This document shows, piece by piece, positions 9,202-16,411 of a DNA stretch of 64,000 nucleotides. Each line of letters opens with the position of its first letter. Within the stretch, counting starts at the first letter, position 1. Both the position numbers and the translations under genes were made by a program. Below the pieces are notes generated by a model that saw nothing but the letters and a program-made list of their open reading frames with translations, had not been told where the DNA came from and ran no database searches. Source of the DNA: Donghicola mangrovi (GTDB lineage: Bacteria; Pseudomonadota; Alphaproteobacteria; Rhodobacterales; Rhodobacteraceae); contig NZ_JABCJE010000003.1 of assembly GCF_013377535.1 (NCBI RefSeq), positions 1 through 64,000 of the forward strand, written 5' to 3'.

Positions 9202-10243
9202 GTTGACCGCACTCATAGCCACTTACGAGGGTGTTACTCCGAGATTGGCGGGTGCCCCGGCCTTTGCTGGACCGGGGGCCGCAGTTCTGGGGCGGGCAAC
9301 GCTTGGCACAGGCGCTTGGCTCGGAGCTTTCAGCGTGATCCGCGCAGATGGGCACACAATCGATATCGGCGACGATTTCCACCTAGGCGGTCACGGCACG
9401 GTGCATATCGCCCATGCCATCTTACCCACGATTATCGGCCACCATGTCACGGCCGGAGAGAATGCCGTGATTCATGCCTGCACCGTTGGCGATGACTGCG
9501 TGGTGGAGCGGGACGCGGTGATCCTTGACGGATCAGTCATAGGGGATGGCGCGGTGATCGCAGCCGGATCCATCGTCTTTCCACGCTCGCAGTTGAATGG
9601 CGGCTGGCTCTACTCGGGATGCCCCGCAAAGCCGGTTTCGCAGATCAACACAGCCGAGCGCGAAGCGCGCCATCGCAAGACACGTGCTGCTGATAGTGGT
9701 TCGCAGGAAGTAACGCGATCGGAAGATACGGCAGAATGCTTCCTCGCCCCAACCTCGCGGTTGACCGGAACCCTGATCAGCGGGAGAGACGTCGGCGTTT
9801 GGTATGGTTGCACCTTGAATGCGGGCGGCCACGTGATCCGCATCGGTGACGGCTCGAACGTGCAGGACAACTCGGTTCTGACCTGTATCGAAGGCGATAT
9901 CACCATCGGCGCTGATGTCACGATCGGTCACAACGTGACTATGGCCGATTGCACGGTGGAAAGCGGCAGCCTGATCGGCATCGGAGCGATCCTTGCCCCG
10001 GGCACCCATGTGGAAAGCGATGTTCTGGTAGCGGCGGGCGCGCAGTCTGAACCGGGACAGATGCTGACCAAAGGGCAGGTTTGGGCCGGGCGACCGGCGC
10101 GGCCGATTGGACCAATGGATGAGCGCAAGCGGGCAATCATGTCCGGCACCCTTCCACATTACGTCGAATACGCTCGGACCTTCAGCGCTACACCGCACGA
10201 ACCACTGACCCAACTGCAATCAGAACTAAACGGGGAGGACTGA
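9194..10243 (+). CDS. Double-domain gamma-carbonic-anhydrase-like left-handed beta-helix protein
   Basis: A 349-residue protein made of two tandem hexapeptide-repeat beta-helix domains (about 1-155 and 180-335), each like a complete gamma-carbonic anhydrase/PaaY unit; family members normally carry one such domain of about 170-210 residues. Zinc ligands are split. Domain 1 keeps His71 (HIAH) and His94 (VIHAC) but has Glu89 where the third His belongs. Domain 2 keeps only His246 (IGHN) and has Thr230 and Ala251 at the other two sites. Start is TTG at 9194, supported by CGGAGGG seven bases upstream. CoA-ester hydrolysis or CO2 hydration are both possible; the function is unproven. Confidence 0.8.
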   Translation: MSELTALIATYEGVTPRLAGAPAFAGPGAAVLGRATLGTGAWLGAFSVIRADGHTIDIGDDFHLGGHGTVHIAHAILPTIIGHHVTAGENAVIHACTVGDDCVVERDAVILDGSVIGDGAVIAAGSIVFPRSQLNGGWLYSGCPAKPVSQINTAEREARHRKTRAADSGSQEVTRSEDTAECFLAPTSRLTGTLISGRDVGVWYGCTLNAGGHVIRIGDGSNVQDNSVLTCIEGDITIGADVTIGHNVTMADCTVESGSLIGIGAILAPGTHVESDVLVAAGAQSEPGQMLTKGQVWAGRPARPIGPMDERKRAIMSGTLPHYVEYARTFSATPHEPLTQLQSELNGED

Positions 10244-10244
10244 C

Positions 10245-10805
10245 ATGGGACATCGCTTGTCAAAGATTGTTACGCGCACCGGCGATACCGGCACGACCGG
10301 TCTGTCGGACGGTTCGCGCATTGACAAAGACGCTCCGCGGATGGAGGTCATTGGTACAGTAGACGAACTGTCATCATGCATTGGCTTTGCACAAAGTTTG
10401 CTGCCAGAGGACCATACCCTGCGTGAGGCGCTCTCGTTTGTGCAGCATGATCTTTTTGATCTGGGCGGTGCGCTCTCGCATCCAGATGCTGTGCTACTGA
10501 CAATTGCCCATGTGGGACGGCTGGACGCTTTGGCTGAACAACTCAACGATGGGCTGCAACCGCTGAAAGAGTTCATCCTGCCCGGCGGCTCTATGGCGAT
10601 CAGCACATTGCACATGGCTCGGACAGTGGCGCGGCGGGCGGAGCGCCGCCTGATCTCTCTGCTGGAACTTGAACCGCAGGACGGCGCACAGGGTATGGCC
10701 TATCTCAACCGGCTGTCAGACGTGCTGTTCATCGCTGCGCGGCGGGTCGCCCAAGACACCGGCCAAACTGAACATCTCTGGCAGCAGGGTAAGAGCCTGT
10801 CGTGA
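10245..10805 (+). CDS. pduO: PduO-type cob(I)alamin adenosyltransferase
   Basis: A 186-residue ATP:cob(I)alamin adenosyltransferase. The N-terminal ATP-binding motif TRTGDTGTTGLSDG, the VDELSS segment and the C-terminal RRAERRL and NRLSDVLF helices are all in place. It makes adenosylcobalamin, the cofactor of HcmAB, which explains its place in the operon. It begins 2 bp after the previous stop, and its own stop overlaps the GTG start of the dehydrogenase gene. Confidence 0.95.
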   Translation: MGHRLSKIVTRTGDTGTTGLSDGSRIDKDAPRMEVIGTVDELSSCIGFAQSLLPEDHTLREALSFVQHDLFDLGGALSHPDAVLLTIAHVGRLDALAEQLNDGLQPLKEFILPGGSMAISTLHMARTVARRAERRLISLLELEPQDGAQGMAYLNRLSDVLFIAARRVAQDTGQTEHLWQQGKSLS

Positions 10806-11686
10806 CGTCGAAAATCCGCACAGTCGGCGTGATCGGCGCAGGACAGATGGGCACAGGAATCGCGCAGGTCTTGGCTCAGGCGGGCTACACCGTCTCCTTG
10901 AATGACCTCTCTCCGGCACAGGTCGAGGCCGCGCTGGGACGGATCGGCAAGTCACTGGCGAGGCTCGTAGAGAAGAACCGGCTCGCGGCAGAAGACGCAA
11001 GAGCGACCGGCACCCGACTGTCCCTTGCTTCTGTCGACGTCATCGGAAAATGCGACCTCGTGATCGAGGCCGCAACCGAAGACGAAAGTGTCAAGCGCCG
11101 CATCTTCGACGATCTCGCGCCCCATCTCGCTCCACATACGATCCTCACCACGAACACGTCTTCGCTGTCGATCACGCGGCTCGGCGCCGCGACCGACCGC
11201 CCCGAACGGTTTATGGGCCTGCACTTCATGAACCCGGTCCCCGTTATGCAACTGGTGGAATTGATCCGCGGCATCGCCACCGACCAGCCGACCTTTAACT
11301 CGGTGGCGGGCGTGGTCGCACGTCTGGGCAAAACGGCCTCGATCTCCGAGGATTACCCCGCCTTCATTGTCAACCGGATCCTCGTGCCGATGATCAACGA
11401 GGCAGCTTATGCTCTTTACGAAGGCGTTGGAAACGTAAGCTCGATCGACGATTCAATGAAACTTGGCGCAAATCATCCGATGGGTCCGCTAGAGCTTGGC
11501 GATTTCATTGGGCTGGATACCTGTCTCGCAATCATGCACGTTCTGAATGAGGGACTCGGAGACACCAAGTATCGCCCCTGCCCACTGCTGGTGAAATACG
11601 TCGAAGCAGGGTGGCTCGGCCGCAAGGTCGGGCGAGGATTTTACGATTACCGGGACCGTGATGCCGGCCCCGTACCGACACGTTGA
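10802..11686 (+). CDS. hbd: 3-hydroxybutyryl-CoA dehydrogenase
   Basis: A 294-residue NAD(P)-dependent 3-hydroxyacyl-CoA dehydrogenase. It has the Rossmann loop GAGQMGTGIAQVLA at about 11-24, the ENTSS-like TTNTSSLSIT segment, the catalytic His in GLHFMNPVPVM and the C-terminal GFYDY. It starts with GTG overlapping the adenosyltransferase stop. In this operon it would oxidise the (S)-3-hydroxybutyryl-CoA made by HcmAB to acetoacetyl-CoA for thiolysis. A thiolase is not in the window. Confidence 0.93.
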   Translation: MTSKIRTVGVIGAGQMGTGIAQVLAQAGYTVSLNDLSPAQVEAALGRIGKSLARLVEKNRLAAEDARATGTRLSLASVDVIGKCDLVIEAATEDESVKRRIFDDLAPHLAPHTILTTNTSSLSITRLGAATDRPERFMGLHFMNPVPVMQLVELIRGIATDQPTFNSVAGVVARLGKTASISEDYPAFIVNRILVPMINEAAYALYEGVGNVSSIDDSMKLGANHPMGPLELGDFIGLDTCLAIMHVLNEGLGDTKYRPCPLLVKYVEAGWLGRKVGRGFYDYRDRDAGPVPTR

Positions 11687-11726
11687 AGAGGCGTGTGAGC
11701 ATCAACATGAACCTTGGGAGGGGGCA

Positions 11727-13490
11727 ATGAGCGATACGATACCGGAATTAGAAACCCTGACGGGACGCCAGCGCGACACTGCAGAGCGGTTGCAGCAACT
11801 GTCCGTGCGACTGATGATGGCGCTGTCACGTCGCAAGTCGCCAAACCCCGGCATCGAGGCACCAGGACCGGACCTATACGCCAAGACCGCCGCCGCTTGG
11901 TGGGAGCAAATGTTGCAAAACCCAACATGGGCCGTGGGGCACGCGGTAGGCTTTTGGGAAAGCTCGATGCAGGCTTGGGTCGGCGCCCTGCAGCATTCCG
12001 AGGACGGTCCAGGCACCGAAAAGGACAAGCGCTTTGCCGATGCTGATTGGCAAGAGAACCCATGGCTGGACTACCTCAAGCGTCAGTACAAGGTCACCTC
12101 CGCCGCGATGCGCAGCGCAGTGGCTGACCTCGACACGCTACCCGAGACCGATAAGCGCCGCCTCAGCTACTTCACCGACCAAATTGCCAACCTGATGGCA
12201 CCGAACAATTTTCTCGGCTCCAATCCAGAAGCCCTGCGCCGCGCGATGGAAACGGACGGCGAAAGCCTGCTGAAGGGGCTTGAAAACCTCGTGGCGGATC
12301 TCGAAGCCAACAATGGCGAGCTGTTAGTCAAGCTTGTGGATGACAGTGCCTTTTCAGTCGGCGACAACATCGCTACCGCACCTGGACAGGTGGTGCTACG
12401 CACCAAGATGATGGAGCTGATCCAATACGCCCCGACGACCGAAAACGTCTATGCCATCCCGATCGTGATTTTTCCCCCGTGGATCAACAAGTTCTACATT
12501 CTCGATCTCAAGCCGCAGAACAGCTTAATCCGCTGGTTGACGGAGCAAGGCTACACTGTCTTCGTGGCCTCTTGGGTGAACCCAGACGAGTCGTTGAAGG
12601 ATGCCGGGCTCGAGGATTATATCACTGATGGTTTTCTCGCCGCGATCGAGGCTGCCAAGGAAATCTGCGATCAAGAGAAGGTCAATGTGGTGGGCTACTG
12701 CATTGCCGGCACCACCCTGTCGCTGACCCTGTCCTACCTGAACCAGATCGGAGACACTTCGGTCAACTCCGCAACGCTATTCACAGCGCTGACCGACTTC
12801 TCGGATCAGGGCGAGTTCACGCCATTTCTGCAGGAGGATTTCGTTGACGGCATCGAAGTACAGGTAGGTCGATCTGGCCTGCTGCCCGCGCGGGTCATGT
12901 CACGAACCATGTCCTTCCTACGCTCGAACGATCTCGTCTACGGCCCGGCGATCAAATCCTACCTGCTAGGCGAAACACCGCCCGCCTTCGATCTTCTCTA
13001 CTGGAATGGGGATAGCACGAACCTTCCGGGAAAGATGACGATGCAGTATCTGCGCGGACTTTGCCGAGCCAACGACTTCGCTGAGGAACGGTTCGCTCTG
13101 ATGGGCCGCACGCTGAAACTGTCTGACGTGCGCGTACCCCTGATGGCTGTCACCGCCGAAAGCGACCATATCGCGGCGTGGAAGGATTGCTATCGCGGCG
13201 TACAGAAGATGGGATCGGCAGACAAAACTTTCATCCTCTCGCAGTCGGGTCACATCGCTGGGATTGTCAATCCGCCGTCCAAGGGCAAGTACGGCCATTA
13301 TACCAATTCCGACCTATCGAAGACCGCCGTGGAGTGGCAGAAAGAGGCAAACTTCCATCAGGGATCCTGGTGGCCGCTTTGGGACGCTTGGCTGAAACCC
13401 CGCTCCGGCGACCTCGTCCCGGTGCGCAAGCCCGCCGAAAACGACTTAGGCGCTGCGCCGGGGAGCTATGTGAAGCAGCGCGCGGGGTGA
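11727..13490 (+). CDS. phaC: Class I poly(3-hydroxyalkanoate) synthase
   Basis: A 587-residue PHA synthase. The lipase-like box with catalytic Cys is GYCIAG (Cys325), and the partners Asp480 (AESDHIA) and His509 (SGHIAG) complete the triad. The N-terminal PhaC_N domain covers about 90-260. The ATG at 11727 is preceded by GGGAGGGGG and gives a normal N-terminus; the frame is open for 23 further codons. It polymerises (R)-3-hydroxybutyryl-CoA, so the operon end links 2-hydroxyisobutyrate carbon to PHB storage. HCM is reported to favour the (S) product, so an epimerising step may be needed. Confidence 0.93.
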   Translation: MSDTIPELETLTGRQRDTAERLQQLSVRLMMALSRRKSPNPGIEAPGPDLYAKTAAAWWEQMLQNPTWAVGHAVGFWESSMQAWVGALQHSEDGPGTEKDKRFADADWQENPWLDYLKRQYKVTSAAMRSAVADLDTLPETDKRRLSYFTDQIANLMAPNNFLGSNPEALRRAMETDGESLLKGLENLVADLEANNGELLVKLVDDSAFSVGDNIATAPGQVVLRTKMMELIQYAPTTENVYAIPIVIFPPWINKFYILDLKPQNSLIRWLTEQGYTVFVASWVNPDESLKDAGLEDYITDGFLAAIEAAKEICDQEKVNVVGYCIAGTTLSLTLSYLNQIGDTSVNSATLFTALTDFSDQGEFTPFLQEDFVDGIEVQVGRSGLLPARVMSRTMSFLRSNDLVYGPAIKSYLLGETPPAFDLLYWNGDSTNLPGKMTMQYLRGLCRANDFAEERFALMGRTLKLSDVRVPLMAVTAESDHIAAWKDCYRGVQKMGSADKTFILSQSGHIAGIVNPPSKGKYGHYTNSDLSKTAVEWQKEANFHQGSWWPLWDAWLKPRSGDLVPVRKPAENDLGAAPGSYVKQRAG

Positions 13491-13900
13491 AGCCCTCCAA
13501 ATGCGCTGTGTCACCATGATTTGGAAAGGGGTGACACTGGCCGTTCTGAATGCACTCGCTCGAACGGCCTCCAATTCGATCTCCCGCGCTCAGCCACATC
13601 GCCAACACAGTTCTAGCGTGCAAGCATATCGCAAAGTGGCTTTCGGCGATGCAAAGTCCGCTTTTGCAACGGGACAGTGGATCATTCGCGCGTGCAGCGA
13701 ATGCACACTTTCCGCCCTTTCCTGTAGGTGAACCAAGGTTCCGCGGCGCGATACTGGCGGAGTGTCCGCTTTCCTGTTCTGAGAGAGATCGGTTGGCGCG
13801 TGCAGAGAAGGTCCGGAATCCGCCCTTGCCAATCCTGGACATCAAATTCTTGTATTGCCCCATTGATTTCCTGCTCATGCTGTAATGGAAGAAAGTAGCC
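13491..13900. other. Intergenic region after phaC, one hairpin, no gene
   Basis: 410 bp without a supportable gene. An inverted repeat GTGTCACC / GGTGACAC (13508-13515 and 13530-13537, 14-nt loop) lies just after the phaC stop and may end the operon, but no T-tract follows. The rest carries only short frames on both strands with no motif. Confidence 0.45.
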
Positions 13901-14185
13901 ATGAAGAAGAGTATGAAGGAAACTGTTAAACGCTGGACACCTAAGCGAAAGACTACCCAGATGATTGAGATCAGTCAGGGTGAGACCGCGGTGGCGGGGG
14001 CTAGCCGGACCTATGATCTGACGCCGTCTGAGGTCGAAACCTGAGTCGACGACGCCAAGAAGGGGATGGAGAATTCCCTCCGCGCCACGCCGCAAAACAT
14101 CCACGCACAGTACGAGAAGTAGCTCAAAGACCTGCAAGAAGCCTATGGCGAGGGAGTACTCGAGTTGCGTATCAGAGCCCGTCCA
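13901..14185 (+). pseudogene. Degenerate IS3-family transposase orfA
   Basis: Translation from the ATG at 13901 gives a recognisable IS3-family OrfA: KETVKRWTPKRKTTQMIEI, then EASR-like GASRTYDLTPSEVE, then DDAKKGMENSLRA and LKDLQEAYGEGVLELR. The frame is broken by TGA at 14042 and TAG at 14120, so it is dead. No orfB or terminal repeats were found, so only a fragment remains. It marks the left edge of the accessory region. Confidence 0.75.
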
Positions 14186-14476
14186 GAGGGGGCTCTATCT
14201 ACATACCTGCGCTGTCCGTGACTGGACCCGCTGCCATTTCCCCTGGTCAACTTGCAGGCGTTTCGGACGGCTTTGCTTCAGCCGGGGATGAGGAATGCGA
14301 TGCGCTTTGCTGAAACCCAAGCTGCGCCTTCTGGCTGCATTTAAGATAGGGCGCTGAGTGCCCGATGTGAGCCGTGGGCCTGAAGCAGACCATCTCCTCA
14401 ATGTCGCGGGTCAGACGCCAGGCTTCCATACGCCTCTTTCGTCCGTTAGACGTGAAAAAAATGGAGCGTCAAATTG

Positions 14477-15658
14477 ATGCTAGAGACACCAGCGCGCATC
14501 GAGCCTTGCGGCCTTGAGGAGGCGGTTCCTGAAGCGCTCTCAGATTTGGTCGTGAAAATCAGTGTGGAAGCTGAAGCTCTTGGTTTGGGGCTGCATGAAG
14601 ACACCGTCGCTGAGTTGCGCGCTGTCATGCGGATCACGAATTCCTATTTCTCCAACCTGATCGAAGGCCACAGAGTTAATCCTTGCGATATCGAACGCGC
14701 GGTCGAAGGCTGTTTCGATGAGGTTGAGAACAGCGTACTGGCACAAGAGGCTGCTGCGCTCATCGAGGCGCAGAGTTGGGTCGACGAAGTCGTGGCACAC
14801 GGTACAGTGCCAACGTCAGCGGCCTTCATACGTGAGATCCATCGGCGCTTCTTTGAAACGCTGCACCCTGATCTTCGGGTTGCCGAGCATGGCTCGTTGC
14901 GGCGTGAGATTGTCCCGGGCCAATTTCGAGTCGAGGGTCATGAGGTTAGCGTCGGTCTTCACATTCCTCCTTCTGCGCATCGGGTCGAAGCTTTCATGGC
15001 GCATTTCGAACGCCGCTATTTCGGCCTGACGCGGGGTGCTCGCGGGCGCGTCCTGTCAATTCCAGCTGCGCATCATCGGCTAAATTTCATTCACCCGTTC
15101 GATGACGGGAATGGTCGCGTCAGTCGTTTGATGTCTCATGCAATGTGCCAAGCTGCTGGTATCAGTGGCCGAGGTTTATGGTCTATAAGCCGTGGTCTGG
15201 CGCGCGGGCTGAACGACCCTTTGGAATACAAGCAGCGGATGGAAGCAGCAGACCAACCGCGCCGAGGGGATCGGGATGGTCGCGGCAATCTCTCCCTTGC
15301 CATGCTTGAAAGTTTCACCGGTTGGTTCTTAGGCGTCATCCACGAACAACTGCTTTTTACCAAGGACCTTTTCAATTCGGCGTCTCTCTGCGAACGATAT
15401 ATTGCTTTGGTCTGCGAAATATTCCCGGACCAGAATGGCCTACCGAATTTGGTCTCCCATGTTTTTCATCATGGTGAGATGGCGATTGAGGATGCATGTC
15501 AAATGCTTGGAGCCTCACATCTTCCGGCACTGCTAGAGCTGTCAGATCGAGGTTTCCTTAAACAGGCGAGTGCGACCTGTCCCATTCGGCTGGCTTTCCC
15601 GATTGAGCACCATCAAACGCTATTCCCGAAGCTTTTCCAACTTTCTGATTCAGTTTGA
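14477..15658 (+). CDS. Fic-domain protein (AMPylase type, class II inhibition motif)
   Basis: A 393-residue Fic/DOC protein. The active-site motif HPFDDGNGR is intact at 206-214, with the upstream HxxFxxIHPF-like segment AAHHRLNFIHPF. An N-terminal inhibitory helix motif S-x3-E-G (Ser59 to Glu63-Gly64) marks it as a class II, self-inhibited Fic enzyme. The C-terminal third (about 290-393) looks like a winged helix, often the DNA-binding part of such proteins. ATG 14477 was chosen; a TTG lies one codon upstream and no strong ribosome site is seen. It probably AMPylates a host or phage-related target; it sits in a scar zone beside a CRISPR array. Confidence 0.88.
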   Translation: MLETPARIEPCGLEEAVPEALSDLVVKISVEAEALGLGLHEDTVAELRAVMRITNSYFSNLIEGHRVNPCDIERAVEGCFDEVENSVLAQEAAALIEAQSWVDEVVAHGTVPTSAAFIREIHRRFFETLHPDLRVAEHGSLRREIVPGQFRVEGHEVSVGLHIPPSAHRVEAFMAHFERRYFGLTRGARGRVLSIPAAHHRLNFIHPFDDGNGRVSRLMSHAMCQAAGISGRGLWSISRGLARGLNDPLEYKQRMEAADQPRRGDRDGRGNLSLAMLESFTGWFLGVIHEQLLFTKDLFNSASLCERYIALVCEIFPDQNGLPNLVSHVFHHGEMAIEDACQMLGASHLPALLELSDRGFLKQASATCPIRLAFPIEHHQTLFPKLFQLSDSV

Positions 15659-15965
15659 TTTGCTGCGAAATACGTTTTGGCACCTGGGGAAAAGATCACT
15701 TAGGGTTTGGTACAGATGCTGGTGATCGGTAGCGCCGTATTGGCTTTCGATTGGCATCACATTGTCCGTGGCGTCCGTGCAGTAAATGTCGGCGGGGAAA
15801 CTCTCGACCCCGACCTCTATTTTCAGCTTGGTAAATTCACCAAGGCCCAACGTGCTGGCTAGCACAGACAGATTTTCGGCTCGGCCCAGCCAAAGCGTGA
15901 AGTCTCTAGGTCCTGATGGTCAGACAGCGCGAGTGCTTTGCTTTTCAGGTCGTCCAATTTGTAAA
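15650..15965 (-). pseudogene. Decayed DUF4268/PD-(D/E)xK-like nuclease fragment
   Basis: Two overlapping minus-strand frames together read like one protein: DDLKSKALALSDHQDLETSRF..WAEPK in one frame, then LSVLASTLGLGEFTKLKIEV, FPADIYCTDATDN, IESQYGATDHQHLYQTL in the other. The D..IESQ..TDH.HL pattern resembles the nuclease-like core of DUF4268-type proteins (usually ADI..., IENQ, TDHxHLGQ). A frameshift near 15870 and loss of both ends indicate decay. Its end overlaps the Fic gene end by 9 bp, and its upstream end runs into the oldest end of CRISPR array 1. Confidence 0.55.
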
Positions 15966-15980
15966 TTTTGCGAAGTGAGT

Positions 15981-16214
15981 GCGCGGTAGCCGTTCATGAA
16001 CAAATTGTGGATGGACTCAGGGTTGTCCCATTTCTGTTTCTATCCGCATTAGCGCGGTAGCCGTTCATGAACGTAAATCTGGGCGTCATCGCCGTTGTCG
16101 CAGTCTGTTTCTATCCGCATTAGCGCGGGAGCGGTTCATGAACCAATCACAACTGGAAAATCGATCCGGTGATCCGGGTTTCTATCCGCATTAGCGCGGG
16201 AGCGGTTCATGAAC
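15981..16214 (-). CRISPR. CRISPR array 1 (4 repeats, 3 spacers)
   Basis: 37-bp repeats at 16036-16072, 16107-16143 and 16178-16214, plus a degenerate oldest copy ending at 16001 of which the last 21 bases are kept. All three spacers are 34 bp. In crRNA sense (minus strand) each repeat is palindrome GTTCATGAAC, a 5-nt linker, hairpin CCGC-GCTAAT-GCGG and the 8-nt tail ATAGAAAC, the classic 5' handle. The linker is GGCTA in the two older repeats and CGCTC in the two leader-proximal ones, unlike CTTCA in arrays 2 and 3. Direction is set by the degenerate trailer on the left and the leader on the right. Confidence 0.95.
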
Positions 16215-16411
16215 GGGGTTTCTGGAAGCCAGTGAAAAATATTGGGAAAATACAGCACTTTCCAAGGTCGAGGTTTGTCCGGTAGATTTTCAGTATTGTT
16301 TCCTCTCTTTTTGTGTTTTGCAACTAAAATACTTAAATAATTTCAGGGCGTTGTTAGATTTCCAAGGTTGATTTTCGCGATTCCGCCCCCTCATAGCACT
16401 ATGATGGACCG
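16215..16411 (-). promoter_or_regulatory. Leader of array 1 and upstream region of RT-cas1
   Basis: This 197-bp AT-rich segment lies between the newest repeat of array 1 and the divergent RT-cas1 gene. It shares blocks with the other two leaders: GGGTTTCTGGAAG directly after the repeat, CTTTCCAAGGTCGAG at 16258-16272 (43 nt from the repeat) and TTTCCAAGGTTGA at 16359-16371 (144 nt). It should hold the leftward array promoter and the rightward RT-cas1 promoter. Confidence 0.75.
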
